The position numbers and the translations under genes are program-made. DNA of 64,000 nt from assembly GCA_964649415.1 (NCBI GenBank), contig CAZYSK010000022.1:1-64000 (forward strand). Reading direction: 5' to 3'. Below, piece by piece: positions 23,885 to 33,342 of the stretch. Every line of letters starts with the position of its first letter. The stretch's first letter is position 1. Below the pieces are notes generated by a model that worked only from the letters and a program-made list of their open reading frames with translations, made no database searches and had not been told where the DNA came from. This stretch comes from CAZYSK01 sp964649415. GTDB taxonomy: Bacteria > Chloroflexota > Anaerolineae > B4-G1.

Positions 23885-24975
23885 CGCTTCCTCCTAGCCC
23901 CGTCGTGGTGCTCGGATTCTCCCTGCGTTCGGCCACGGACTGGCAGGCGTGCCAGTGCCTGTGAGAGCTGTCCCCGCAAGTTGGAGGCCAGCCGCCACAG
24001 GCCAGACTCGTGGTTCGCCGTCGGTACCAGATCGGATGCCCCCATCTCGGCTGCTTGTGCCTGAACGAACTGCGGTGCGGGCCGGATCAAGATGCCTTCC
24101 TCGGTCAGCTCCAGCCGGGCACGGCCCTTGATCTCGAAGGTCTCCAGGTACTCTTTCGGCACTTGCAGCCGACCGGCCGAGTCCAGCACCACCAATTCCT
24201 CGAAGACGACGTGTTCCTCCTCCTGCATGTCGCCCTCACCGGCTGATTCGCCTGCGTGCCCGTTGTTCACTACAGACTGGCGCACTGTTTCGGTGGCCAT
24301 CTTGCCATCGCGGATGGCGACCACTCGTTCCACGTGACGGGCGATGCCCGGATCGTGGCTGACGATCAACGTCGTGAGCCCGTACTCTCGGTTGAGACGT
24401 TTGAACGTCTCGTAGATGGTCATCGCCGTGGCCGAATCTACCTCGCCGGTCGGCTCGTCCGCCAGGAGCAGTGTTGGGTTGTTGGCCAGGGCGACCGCGA
24501 TGGCCACCCGCTGTTGCTCACCGCCGGACAACTGTGCCAGGCGATGATGGCGCCGGTCGGCCAACCCCACAACCTCCAGCAGTTCCTGGGCCTGTTGGCT
24601 TTTCTTGCTCCCTGCCTGGCCCGCCAAGGTCATAGGTAGCTCGACGTTCTCCGTGGCGTTCAGATAGGGGATCAGATTGCGTGCGCTTAACTGCCAGATG
24701 AAGCCTACCTTGGAGCGACGGTAGCGATTGAGTCCAGCGTCTGACATCTTGAGAAGATCCTGGCCGTCCACCCACACACGCCCGGCCGAAGGGCGGGCGA
24801 TGCCGCCCAATATGTTCATCAACGTCGTCTTGCCACTGCCGCTGGGGCCTACGATGCCCATGAGTTCGCCGGGGGCAACCACCAGGTCCAGGCCCTGCAG
24901 GGCCACGACCTCCAGGTCGGAGACTTTGTAGATCTTGACCAGGTTGTCGCAGACGATGAACGGTTCTTGTGCCAT
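23881..24975 (-). CDS. MacB-type ABC ATPase with C-terminal AbrB-like domain
   Basis: A 364-residue protein. The first 230 residues are a complete ABC ATPase: GPSGSGKTTLMN, then FIWQLSARNLIPYLNATENV, LSGGEQQRVAIAVALA, LLLADEPTGEVDS and VSHD. From about 258 to 300 comes a swapped-hairpin (SpoVT-AbrB) pattern, LDSAGRLQVPKEYLETFEIK followed by ARLELTEEGILIRP, then a polar tail. AbrB domains normally bind DNA or dimerise proteins; attachment to an ABC ATPase is unusual and may aid dimer formation or regulation. The gene follows the permease stop by 1 nt and precedes the second ATPase with a 4-nt overlap. Confidence 0.88.
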   Translation of the reverse strand: MAQEPFIVCDNLVKIYKVSDLEVVALQGLDLVVAPGELMGIVGPSGSGKTTLMNILGGIARPSAGRVWVDGQDLLKMSDAGLNRYRRSKVGFIWQLSARNLIPYLNATENVELPMTLAGQAGSKKSQQAQELLEVVGLADRRHHRLAQLSGGEQQRVAIAVALANNPTLLLADEPTGEVDSATAMTIYETFKRLNREYGLTTLIVSHDPGIARHVERVVAIRDGKMATETVRQSVVNNGHAGESAGEGDMQEEEHVVFEELVVLDSAGRLQVPKEYLETFEIKGRARLELTEEGILIRPAPQFVQAQAAEMGASDLVPTANHESGLWRLASNLRGQLSQALARLPVRGRTQGESEHHDGARRKR

Positions 24976-24976
24976 G

Positions 24977-27886
24977 TTACGCTGTCTCCCCCAACTTGAT
25001 TGCCTGAAAGACCTTCATGCGCAGAAGCAGCGCGGCGAGACCGGCCAGTGCAGCCACGAACAGCATCCCGAAAAGGGCGTAGATGCGGAAGATAGCCGGC
25101 CAGGCGATCTGCACCACGAAAGGTGGGGTGTGCGCCGCTGCTCCGGCACCTACCTGCAGGTAGGGGATGAACAGCTCGCTGACCCAGGCCCCCAGGCCCG
25201 TGCCAGCGGCCATGCCTGTCAGGATGAGCAGGGCCAACTCCCAGGCCAGGAACGCGGTCATCTGTCGGGACGAGAGCCCGATGGCTCGCAGCACTCCCAG
25301 CTCGATGAATCGACGGCGGAACGAGAAGAACGCGTAGAGCAGGAACCCCAGCACGGTCAAGAAAGCCGCAGCCACGAATCCCACAGACAGCAGTCCGAAC
25401 AATCCCTGGCGCTCTGGCTGCCTCTGCTCCTCGGCAACTTTCAGGAGCGGTGCGTCCCAGCTTATCACTCCCATGCGCAGCGCCCGGGTGTCCCTCACTA
25501 CCCGCTCGTAGTCTACACCTGGATCCGTGTCCAACCACACGTCGTAGGGAAATAGCCCGCCTGCCTGTTCGAACAGGTAGTCCAGGTTGCCCACGAACAG
25601 CGGACCATCCTCCTGTGGGTACCAGGTGGGGAACAGGTCGAAGCCTCCGACGATTTTCACGTCCAGCTCATTGCGCTGGCCATAGGTGGTGATCGTCAGG
25701 CGAAAGGTATCACCGGCTTTGAGGGCATGCTGGCTCATGAAGCTGCGGGGGACCAGCACCCCGTCTGGGTACATAGCCAATGCATTCATCATCGCCCCCA
25801 GGCTGGCAGGAGCGAAATCGCGGCGCCAGAAGGCTACCTGGGAGAAGTCAACGCGGTCAACGCCGAGGTAGATGCCCTCTTGTACGCCGCCGCTCAGCCG
25901 GGTGACGGTCTTGTAGTGGCCCACGCGTGCGGCTGCCCGCACACCTGGCACTGCAAGGTGCTCAGACACCGGAAGAAAGAGCCAGCGTGGGCCTTCTTCC
26001 TCTTCCTCCTCTTCCGTTTCGAGGTCTGCGGAACCGCCCAGACCTCCCCCCAGCCCCGTCGTCTGTGTACTCTCACCCATCTCAACCAGGCTCATGTCCG
26101 CGCCCGTCTGATAGTACATCTGATCGTACAGGTGGCTATCCAGCGTCTCGGCCAGTGAGGCCGTGAAAGCCGACAGACTGAGCGTCAGCACCAGGAGCAA
26201 CAGCGGGGCGCTGTAGAACCCGGGTGTACGCGAGAGGTGGTTGGATGCCAGCAGGATGCCCACCCCGCTCGTGCGTGACGCGACCCAGGCGATGCCGCCT
26301 GTGATCAGAGGCAAGATGCGCAGCAGGAAGAGCGTGAGCGCGAATATGCCCAGCGCCGGCACCAGGAAGAGCAGCGGGTTCTGGAAGGGGTCGCCAACCG
26401 TCGCTCCGTCTCCTGTGGGCAAGGCGATGCTCCCCTGTTGCCGCAGCAAGTAGGCACCATAGGCCGCGGGGATGAACAGCATAACGTCTAGCCAGGCACG
26501 CTGCCACCACGGCCGGCGCAGCGACCGCGCGCGCTCTTGCTTGTACGTGACGACCGTATGGCGGGACGCGCCGACGGTGGGCAACACCTGTGCCAGCAAG
26601 GCCAGGGCGACCGCGGCCACGCCGAAGCGCAACGTCGCCGGCGTCACGCCCACTCGCAGATCAGACTGCAATGAGAAATCCAGGAAGCTGCGTGCCCTGC
26701 TGATTGCGCGGGCGACTGCTTCGCCGATGGGGGATCCGATGGCCAGCGCAACGGCTCCCATGAGCAGGCCCTCGAGGCCGGCGATTCCCAGCACCTGGAC
26801 GGCTGTGGCCCCCCGGCTGCGCAGGACGGCGATCTCGTTGCGCTGCCGGCTCACAGCCAGGCCGCCCACCAGGCCGACGAACGCCAGGATGAGGCCGATG
26901 ATGGGTACACTGAAGGCGTATAGCAGGATAGTCAGCAAACCCGCAGCCTGGCGGTACTTGTGCAGCGCGTCCACCGGTGACAAATCTAGCCTGGTGTTGG
27001 GCAACAGGCCTGCCGCACGCTGCTGGACTGCGGTGGTTCTGGCAAGGAGCGGGGCGGCGTCGCTGGCGTGGACGTCCGAGCCGTCCATCACCAGGTACCA
27101 CAGTGCCAGGTAGACCTCGTCCTCCATATATGGGCTGATACGATCCCGGAATGTCTCCTCTGGCACAAGGAGCACATCGTTCAACGCTGTCGGTTTGTAG
27201 AACCAGAACGCCTCCTGGGGATCTGCCGGCGTCCACACACCGGCTATGCGCACCGTGATTTCTGTCCTGCGTTCCTGTCCCTCCGTCTCGTGGCGAGCGA
27301 AGGCCGTGTACGTCTCACCGACCTGCAGGCCGAGTTCCGTGGCGAGGGCTTGGCTCACCAGTGCGTCAACCGTGCTGTCCTGGGAAGGCGCTGCTACGGC
27401 CGGGAAATTGCCCTCCTGGATGATGATATGGTCTTCCAGACCAGTTGCGAAACCGAAGCTGACCCAGGTCAACGGATCCTTGATGTCCGCGTAGGCGATA
27501 TCCTCCATGGGGAACAGGCGGAAGTTGTCGGTCTTGGCGTACCGTACGATGATCTCCTGTGGTAGTCCCAGGGTGGAGGTTGCTGGGCCGGAAAGATACT
27601 GGTCAACGGGCTGCATGTCCTCCAATTCCACCGGACCGCCCCAAGCCCCTATGTAACGGAACATGAAAGCGAACGGCGGACGGTTGCCCCGGTCGGAATC
27701 TGACCCGCCCGAGAGCTCCTCGCGCAACACACGGTAGTAGACCGCATCGGCGTATAGAGGCACGCTCATGGTGAGTGCCACAGATACTACCAGGCCGAGC
27801 GCGGTTGCCAGCGTCAGCCAGCGTTGGGAGAAAAGACGCTTGGCAGCTACCGTGAAAGTGGCCCAGATGCGTAGTAGTGCGCTCAT
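24977..27886 (-). CDS. FtsX/MacB-like ABC permease
   Basis: A 969-residue protein with two FtsX modules. An N-terminal membrane segment (WLTLATALGLVVSVALTMSV, near 24) precedes a large exported domain. A first membrane block (about 305-480) includes LLTILLYAFSVPIIGLILAF. A central membrane pair surrounds LLLLVLTLSLSAFTASLAET, followed by a second exported domain with an acidic ETEEEEEEEG stretch. The C-terminal block carries the FtsX pattern RRRFIELGVLRAIGLSSRQM. It should couple ATP hydrolysis by the downstream ATPases to movements in the exported domain. The upstream gene encodes an HlyD-like adaptor, so a MacAB-like export role is likely. Confidence 0.9.
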   Translation of the reverse strand: MSALLRIWATFTVAAKRLFSQRWLTLATALGLVVSVALTMSVPLYADAVYYRVLREELSGGSDSDRGNRPPFAFMFRYIGAWGGPVELEDMQPVDQYLSGPATSTLGLPQEIIVRYAKTDNFRLFPMEDIAYADIKDPLTWVSFGFATGLEDHIIIQEGNFPAVAAPSQDSTVDALVSQALATELGLQVGETYTAFARHETEGQERRTEITVRIAGVWTPADPQEAFWFYKPTALNDVLLVPEETFRDRISPYMEDEVYLALWYLVMDGSDVHASDAAPLLARTTAVQQRAAGLLPNTRLDLSPVDALHKYRQAAGLLTILLYAFSVPIIGLILAFVGLVGGLAVSRQRNEIAVLRSRGATAVQVLGIAGLEGLLMGAVALAIGSPIGEAVARAISRARSFLDFSLQSDLRVGVTPATLRFGVAAVALALLAQVLPTVGASRHTVVTYKQERARSLRRPWWQRAWLDVMLFIPAAYGAYLLRQQGSIALPTGDGATVGDPFQNPLLFLVPALGIFALTLFLLRILPLITGGIAWVASRTSGVGILLASNHLSRTPGFYSAPLLLLVLTLSLSAFTASLAETLDSHLYDQMYYQTGADMSLVEMGESTQTTGLGGGLGGSADLETEEEEEEEGPRWLFLPVSEHLAVPGVRAAARVGHYKTVTRLSGGVQEGIYLGVDRVDFSQVAFWRRDFAPASLGAMMNALAMYPDGVLVPRSFMSQHALKAGDTFRLTITTYGQRNELDVKIVGGFDLFPTWYPQEDGPLFVGNLDYLFEQAGGLFPYDVWLDTDPGVDYERVVRDTRALRMGVISWDAPLLKVAEEQRQPERQGLFGLLSVGFVAAAFLTVLGFLLYAFFSFRRRFIELGVLRAIGLSSRQMTAFLAWELALLILTGMAAGTGLGAWVSELFIPYLQVGAGAAAHTPPFVVQIAWPAIFRIYALFGMLFVAALAGLAALLLRMKVFQAIKLGETA

Positions 27887-27899
27887 GAGGCCGCCACCC

Positions 27900-29234
27900 C
27901 TACTGCCCGATCACGATCTGACCCTCGGTCAGCCCTGTTTCGATTTCGACGCGGTCTTCGCCCTGAATGCCAACCTTGACGTCCACGCGCCGCTGGCCTT
28001 CGCCTTCCTGTACGACGACAAACTTGCGACCTTCGAAGGTGCGGATCGCTTGCGGCGGCAACCAGAGCACGTCGTCCTTGCTCTCCAACACCACGGTCAC
28101 GCGTACCATGTCGCCCCGCTCGAAACCCGCCTCAGCGGCTGTCGTCATCAGCGCGATACGGGTGGACTTGTCCTCCTCTTCCACGCCAGAGCTGCGGCCA
28201 CCGCCGCCGTAGGGGTACGGTAGCCGGCGGATGTGGCCGTCAAGCTCCTCCCCAGGCCCGCTGACCAGCACGACCGTGACCGGCATCTCCTCGGCCAGAT
28301 CCTGCATTTGCTTGTCCGTTAGTTCAGCGCTGGCCTCCAGTTGGGCAGGGTCGGCGATGATCATCACGGGCCGATAGGCATCTACCATCCTGCCCTCTAT
28401 GGCACTGGTCGAGAGGATTTGGCCGTCGAAGGGGGCTATCAACTGCGCGTCTGTAAGTTGTGCGGTCAGGCGATCCACGGTCAGTTGGGCGCTCTGGATG
28501 CTCAACCCGGTCTCGACCTCTTCTAGCCGCAGCCGGGCACGTTCTACCTCGGTCTCCAGAATGAGCAACTCCAACTGGTTGGCACGCTGCTCGGCCACTG
28601 CGGCTTCGTAGTTGGACTGAGCAATGGCCAGGTTGTCTTGCGCATTCTCCCACCCCTCGGTGTAGGCCTTCTGGACGTCCTCGTAGCGCCACTCCCACGG
28701 GCGGTTGTATGCCTTCTCGTACTCGTACGCCGCCTCGGCCTCGTGCTCAATGGCGTTTTGCAGGGCAATCTCGGCGGCCGTCAGGTCAGGGAAGCGCGTC
28801 TGTGCCTGTTCCAGGCGCAGTTCGGCGATTCGCAGGTTGCTTTCGGCCTCGAAGAGCTCCCGTTTCGAGCTTAGCTGGATCGTCTCTAATTCGGTCGTGG
28901 CCTGGGCAAGCTGGTTCTTCAGATCGGTGATCTCGAGCTCTGCGAGCAGGTCCCCGGCGTGGACTATGTCGTCCCGTTTGACGTAGACAACCTCGACGTA
29001 GCCGGAGGTGCGGAAGAAGAGCTCCTCCTCCACCACGGGGGCAATGCGTCCTGTGAACTGGAGCTTCTTCACCACTTCCCCACGCTGCACCACATACGTC
29101 GGTTTTGTAGGCACGATGGGTGTAGGGATGGGGGTAGGGGTCGCTTCCTGTTCCGGGGCTGGCGCACGGCTGCAGCCTATCACCACGATCAAGGATAGCA
29201 ATAGCGCTGCCGTGCATTTGCTTCGTTGGGCCAT
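27900..29234 (-). CDS. MacA/HlyD-like lipoprotein adaptor
   Basis: A 444-residue lipoprotein: signal peptide with lipobox VVIGC (Cys about 21) and a Pro/Thr-rich linker. Lipoyl/beta-barrel halves follow: RGEVVKKLQFTGRIAPVVEE near 55, IEGRMVDAYRPVMIIADPA near 280. A long alpha-helical hairpin lies between (about 110-250, rich in Glu/Gln/Ala). The barrel and membrane-proximal domain end with GLTEGQIVIGQ. It is first in the operon with the FtsX permease (13-nt gap) and two ATPases. In a cell with no evident outer membrane such an adaptor may guide substrates across the thick wall. Export of a peptide, drug or lipid is inferred. Confidence 0.88.
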   Translation of the reverse strand: MAQRSKCTAALLLSLIVVIGCSRAPAPEQEATPTPIPTPIVPTKPTYVVQRGEVVKKLQFTGRIAPVVEEELFFRTSGYVEVVYVKRDDIVHAGDLLAELEITDLKNQLAQATTELETIQLSSKRELFEAESNLRIAELRLEQAQTRFPDLTAAEIALQNAIEHEAEAAYEYEKAYNRPWEWRYEDVQKAYTEGWENAQDNLAIAQSNYEAAVAEQRANQLELLILETEVERARLRLEEVETGLSIQSAQLTVDRLTAQLTDAQLIAPFDGQILSTSAIEGRMVDAYRPVMIIADPAQLEASAELTDKQMQDLAEEMPVTVVLVSGPGEELDGHIRRLPYPYGGGGRSSGVEEEDKSTRIALMTTAAEAGFERGDMVRVTVVLESKDDVLWLPPQAIRTFEGRKFVVVQEGEGQRRVDVKVGIQGEDRVEIETGLTEGQIVIGQ

Positions 29235-29453
29235 GTATCTCTCCTTCTGCTCTGACTACCGTATTTGACTGAGCTGAAGATGTCCCCACAGCGTCTGCGG
29301 TGTTTCCGAACCCTTCTCTCCGCGTCGGCCCTTTGCGCATACGTGCCGCTTTGGGGACGCGGTCCCCGCGCCCTCATCCTTCGCCTTGCTGTATGGGGGT
29401 GGTGGGGCTCTTTTCATCTTCGGTGCTCAGGATCAGCCTGTCTAGACGAAACA

Positions 29454-29487
29454 TCGCTGGCGCCGTCCTGTGGAATGGCACGCCAGC
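29454..29487 (-). other. Hairpin in the leader of the MacAB-like operon
   Basis: CGCTGGCG (29454-29461) pairs with CGCCAGCG (29480-29487) around an 18-nt loop, in the roughly 280-nt leader between promoter 29523-29551 and the adaptor start at 29234. No known riboswitch motif was recognised in this gene-free stretch (29235-29651). Confidence 0.45.
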
Positions 29488-29522
29488 GAGGAATAGCCGC
29501 CTGCTTGTTGGGAGCCCGCTAC

Positions 29523-29551
29523 ATTATAGTTCAACAGAGGTGATTCGTCAA
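29523..29551 (-). promoter_or_regulatory. Promoter of the MacAB-like operon
   Basis: Minus strand TTGACG (29546-29551), 17 bp, TATAAT (29523-29528), very close to consensus. The -35 is two bases from the -35 of the divergent hrcA promoter. Confidence 0.75.
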
Positions 29552-29553
29552 AT

Positions 29554-29582
29554 TTGACAGATTACCTGCCCTATGGTATGAT
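29554..29582 (+). promoter_or_regulatory. Promoter of the hrcA-grpE-dnaK-dnaJ operon
   Basis: TTGACA (29554-29559), 17 bp, TATGAT (29577-29582). The CIRCE operator begins 12 bp further on, where it covers the transcription start region, as expected for HrcA repression. Confidence 0.85.
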
Positions 29583-29594
29583 TGGTGGCGGTTT

Positions 29595-29621
29595 TTAGCA
29601 CTCTAAAGGCGAGAGTGCTAA
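29595..29621. promoter_or_regulatory. CIRCE operator (HrcA binding site)
   Basis: A perfect CIRCE: TTAGCACTC (29595-29603), 9-nt spacer, GAGTGCTAA (29613-29621). It stands between the promoter and hrcA, so the operon is autorepressed by HrcA and induced on heat or protein stress. Confidence 0.97.
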
Positions 29622-29651
29622 AGCGTTGTGATGATGCGAAAGGGATGACAC

Positions 29652-30683
29652 ATGGATGAGTTGACCCCTCGCCAGCAGACGATTCTGGGCTTGGCCGTGC
29701 GTGAATATGTGAAAAGCGCCGCGCCGGTCAGTTCCCGCGCGCTGGTGGGGCGCTATGGGCTCGAGGTGAGCACGGCCACGGTGCGCAACGAACTGGCCTT
29801 GCTGGAGGAGTTGGGCTATCTCGATCATCCCCATACGTCCGCCGGGCGCGTTCCCACACACAAAGGGTATCATCATTTCGTCGAGCGGCTGGTGGGCAAG
29901 GTGGAGTTGCCCTTGCGAGAGCGTCGCACGATCGCCCATCAGTTTCATCAGGCGCGTCAAGACTTCGAACAGTGGCTGCCGTTGGCGGCTTCTGTTCTCT
30001 CCCGCACAGCACGGGGAGCGGCCCTGGTCACAGCGCCTCAGGCTGCTGAGGTCGTCTACAAGCACCTGCAACTCATCTCCACTCAGGAGCGGCAGGTGTT
30101 GTTGGTTCTAGTCCTACGTGGGGGCACGATCAAGCAGCAGCTGCTGACCCTGGCTGAACCTCTTAACCAGCGGGCTCTCGATGAGATCACTGACCGGCTC
30201 AACCAGCATTGCACGGGGCTCGGCGCTGAGGAAATACAGGCGCGTGTGGGGGAACTGCCCGCACTAGAGGCCGACATAGCTGGCCTCGTGGTAGAGATCA
30301 TGCATCATGCTGAGGGTAGCACGGCCGCTACCGTCTACCGCGATGGGCTGGGTGAGGTCTTGCAGCAGCCCGAGTTCTCCGGGGGAGAACAGGCCCAGGG
30401 TCTGGTGCGAGTGATGGAGGAACACAGTTTCCTCGAGGCGGTCCTGGCCGACGCCCTCAGCCCAGAGGTCGGCAGTGTGCGGGTGCTGATCGGCGGCGAG
30501 GGCCGTTGGGATGACCTGCAGGCCTGTAGCCTGGTGTTGGGCCGCTACGGCGTATCTGGCTTTGCCACTGGGGCCCTGGGTGTCGTGGGTCCGACGCGTA
30601 TGCTGTATGGCCGGGCGATTTCGGCTGTCCGCTTTGTAGCGGGCCTGCTCACTGACTTCGTGTATGATATGGGCGTGGAATAG
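29652..30683 (+). CDS. hrcA: Heat-inducible transcription repressor HrcA
   Basis: A 343-residue HrcA. The winged-helix N terminus reads LTPRQQTILGLAVREYVKSA then VSSRALVGRYGLEVSTATVR, followed by the family signature ELALLEELGYLDHPHTSAGR and VPTHKGYHHFV. The GAF-like middle and C-terminal part end with GPTRMLYGRAISAVRFVAGL. Length is typical. It represses its own operon through the CIRCE 31 nt upstream; GroE usually activates HrcA for DNA binding. AAGGGA precedes the ATG. Confidence 0.97.
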   Translation: MDELTPRQQTILGLAVREYVKSAAPVSSRALVGRYGLEVSTATVRNELALLEELGYLDHPHTSAGRVPTHKGYHHFVERLVGKVELPLRERRTIAHQFHQARQDFEQWLPLAASVLSRTARGAALVTAPQAAEVVYKHLQLISTQERQVLLVLVLRGGTIKQQLLTLAEPLNQRALDEITDRLNQHCTGLGAEEIQARVGELPALEADIAGLVVEIMHHAEGSTAATVYRDGLGEVLQQPEFSGGEQAQGLVRVMEEHSFLEAVLADALSPEVGSVRVLIGGEGRWDDLQACSLVLGRYGVSGFATGALGVVGPTRMLYGRAISAVRFVAGLLTDFVYDMGVE

Positions 30684-30759
30684 CAGGCGGACGGTCATAA
30701 GCCACGATGAACGTTAACTACCGTCAACGAATAGACGACGTAGCTGCAAGGAGGTCCGG

Positions 30760-31407
30760 GTGACTGATAGCAAGGATGCTGAAATGCAAACCGAAGGTGA
30801 AGCGGTGGAAGAACAGATAGGTCCGCCGGGTACGGACGCGGTTGAGGAGGTGGAATCGACCGAGACTCCCGGTGAAGTGGAGATACTGCGTGAGGATCTG
30901 GAGGAGGCGAAGGCCCAGGCGGCTCAGTACCTCGATGGCTGGCAGAGGACCCAGGCAGAGTTTGCCAACTACAAGAAACGGCAGGAGGCGGAGCGCTTGC
31001 AGTTGACCACGTTGGCGAACGCTGTTCTGCTGCGTAAACTGCTGCCCGTCGTGGACGACTTCGAACGGGCTATGACGTCTCTTCCATCCAGTTTGCAGCA
31101 GTTGACCTGGTGCGAAGGGATTGTCTTGATCAAGGTCAAGCTGGACGGTATCCTGGAATCCGAGGGCGTCAAGCGGATCGACGTCGAGGGCCAGGCATTC
31201 GACCCCCGTTTTCACGAAGCTGTCACGTATGAAGAGGTTGAGGGCTACAAAGACGGTCAAATCATCGGTGAGTTGCAGCGGGGCTATATGCTCGACGAGC
31301 GTGTGCTGCGACCTGCCTTGGTGCGAGTGGCCAAAGCGTTGGTTCCCCAGCCTGAGGAAGCCGCGCAACCTGAGGATGATAGCGACTTAGCTGAGAGCAA
31401 GGAGTAG
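30760..31407 (+). CDS. grpE: Nucleotide exchange factor GrpE
   Basis: A 215-residue GrpE. An acidic N-terminal tail leads to a long coiled coil, LDGWQRTQAEFANYKKRQEA, then the four-helix and beta domain with LLPVVDDFERAM, FDPRFHEAVTYEEV and GYMLDERVLRPALVRVAK. It releases ADP from DnaK. The start is GTG 30760, fixed by AAGGAGG 6 nt upstream. It lies between hrcA (76-nt gap) and dnaK (6-nt gap). Confidence 0.96.
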   Translation: MTDSKDAEMQTEGEAVEEQIGPPGTDAVEEVESTETPGEVEILREDLEEAKAQAAQYLDGWQRTQAEFANYKKRQEAERLQLTTLANAVLLRKLLPVVDDFERAMTSLPSSLQQLTWCEGIVLIKVKLDGILESEGVKRIDVEGQAFDPRFHEAVTYEEVEGYKDGQIIGELQRGYMLDERVLRPALVRVAKALVPQPEEAAQPEDDSDLAESKE

Positions 31408-31413
31408 CGCACA

Positions 31414-33309
31414 ATGGGCAAAATCATCGGCATTGATCTGGGTACAACCAATTCGGTCTGTGGGGTGATGCTGGGCGGTGAGCCGAGCGTTGTTACCAGT
31501 GTCGAGGGGGGGCGGCTGTTCCCCTCGGTCGTGGCCGTCAACCCCAAGACGGGGGAGCGAATGGTCGGCCAGGTTGCCAAGCGCCAGGCTGTGGTCAATC
31601 CAGAAAACACAGTCTTCTCTATCAAGCGCTTCATGGGGCGCAAGTTCAGTGACCCGGAGGTCCAGCGCGCCCTGGAGGTCGTCCCGTACAAGGTCACGGC
31701 AGCCCCCAATGGGGATGTGCGGGTTTGGATAGGGGAGAAGGAATACAGTCCGCCGGAGATCTCGGCTATGATCCTGCAGAAGATCAAGGCTGATGCGGAT
31801 GCGTACTTGGGTGAGGCAATCACCCAGGCGGTCATCACCGTGCCGGCTTACTTCAACGACAGCCAGCGTCAAGCGACAAAGGACGCGGGTCGAATCGCCG
31901 GGCTGGAAGTGTTGCGCATCATCAACGAGCCCACGGCTTCCTCCCTGGCCTACGGGCTGGGCGAGAGCAAGGATGAGACCATTGCTGTCTTCGACCTGGG
32001 CGGTGGCACTTTCGATATCTCCATCCTGGACGTCGGGGATGGCGTCTTCGAGGTGCGCTCGACCAGTGGTGATACCTTCTTGGGAGGCGATGATTGGGAT
32101 CAGCGCATCATTGACTGGGTTGCGGACGAGTTCAAGAGAGAGCAGGGTATTGACTTGCGAGGGGATCGTCAAGCGCTTCAGCGCTTGAAGGAGGGGTGCG
32201 AGAAGGCGAAAGTCGAGCTGAGCACGGTGCTGGAGACGGAGGTGAACCTGCCCTTCATCACCGCTGATTCTTCTGGTCCCAAACACCTGCAGATGAAGCT
32301 CACGCGGGCCAAGTTGGAGCAACTGACCGAGGACCTGATTGAGCGCACGATTGAGCCGTGCAAGCAGGCCCTGTCTGATGCCAAGCTCAAGCCGGCGGAC
32401 ATCGACCAGATCATCCTGGTGGGCGGCATGACGCGTATGCCGGCCATTCAGCGACAGGTCGCCGAGTTCTTCAGGAGGGAGCCTCACAAGGGGGTCAACC
32501 CGGACGAGGTCGTGGGCCTGGGTGCCTCGATTCAGGCGGGCGTCCTCGGTGGCGAGGTCAAGGATGTGCTCCTGCTCGACGTCACGCCGCTGACGCTCAG
32601 CATTGAGACCCTGGGGGGTGTGGCTACTTCGCTTATCGAGCGGAATACAACCATTCCCACCCGCAAGGGCCAGATTTTCTCCACTGCCAGTGACGGCCAG
32701 ACGCAAGTGGAGATCCATGTGGTTCAGGGAGAGCGCCCCATGGCGTCCGACAACAAGAGCCTGGGGAAGTTCATCCTGGATGGTATCCCACCTGCGCCTC
32801 GCGGTATCCCGCAGATTGACGTGACGTTCGACATTGATGCGAATGGCATTCTCAACGTCTCTGCTCAGGATAAGGCAACCGGACGGGAACAGTCTATGCA
32901 GATCATCCCTTCCAGTGGCCTTGCCGATGACGAGGTCGATCAGATGATGCGGGAGGCTGAGAGGCATCGAGAGCAGGATGAGAACAAGAAGGCAGAAGTA
33001 GAGGCACGTAACATGGCCGACAATGCTGTCTATGGCGCTGAGAAGTTGCTGCGCGAGCAGGGAGATAAGGTGCCGGCCAACTTGCGCTCTGAGGTGGAAG
33101 CCAAGACCGAGGCGCTCAAGAACGTCATTCAGAGTGGGGATGTTGGCACTGTTCGGCAGCGCACGGACGAGTTGAATCAGGCAATCCAGCAGGTTGGGGC
33201 CGCGATGTACGAGCAGGCTGGACCGGAGGCTCCGCCTCCCCCCGACACTGCCGGTGAGCCACCCGGTGGTGATGAAGACATCATTGAAGGCGAGTTCAGC
33301 GAGACCTAG
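31414..33309 (+). CDS. dnaK: Molecular chaperone DnaK (Hsp70)
   Basis: A 631-residue Hsp70. ATPase signatures are GIDLGTTNSV (residue 5), IFDLGGGTFDISIL-type loop (AVFDLGGGTFDISILDVG, near 193) and ILVGGMTRMPAIQ (near 330). The interdomain linker appears as DVLLLDVTPLTLSIE, and the substrate-binding domain with helical lid fills the C terminus, ending IIEGEFSET. It folds and protects proteins with DnaJ and GrpE, and the genes form one CIRCE-controlled operon. Confidence 0.98.
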   Translation: MGKIIGIDLGTTNSVCGVMLGGEPSVVTSVEGGRLFPSVVAVNPKTGERMVGQVAKRQAVVNPENTVFSIKRFMGRKFSDPEVQRALEVVPYKVTAAPNGDVRVWIGEKEYSPPEISAMILQKIKADADAYLGEAITQAVITVPAYFNDSQRQATKDAGRIAGLEVLRIINEPTASSLAYGLGESKDETIAVFDLGGGTFDISILDVGDGVFEVRSTSGDTFLGGDDWDQRIIDWVADEFKREQGIDLRGDRQALQRLKEGCEKAKVELSTVLETEVNLPFITADSSGPKHLQMKLTRAKLEQLTEDLIERTIEPCKQALSDAKLKPADIDQIILVGGMTRMPAIQRQVAEFFRREPHKGVNPDEVVGLGASIQAGVLGGEVKDVLLLDVTPLTLSIETLGGVATSLIERNTTIPTRKGQIFSTASDGQTQVEIHVVQGERPMASDNKSLGKFILDGIPPAPRGIPQIDVTFDIDANGILNVSAQDKATGREQSMQIIPSSGLADDEVDQMMREAERHREQDENKKAEVEARNMADNAVYGAEKLLREQGDKVPANLRSEVEAKTEALKNVIQSGDVGTVRQRTDELNQAIQQVGAAMYEQAGPEAPPPPDTAGEPPGGDEDIIEGEFSET

Positions 33310-33342
33310 TGGGTGCAAGTGAGTGTGAAGGACTACAGCGCG

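Noticed and set aside
29235..29522. Riboswitch in the leader of the MacAB-like operon
   Set aside because: Only one hairpin was visible; no known conserved riboswitch core was recognised.
31387..33318. 643-codon open frame antisense to dnaK
   Set aside because: It mirrors dnaK in the GC-rich third-position register, has no recognisable domain or ribosome site; long antisense frames opposite dnaK are a known artefact.
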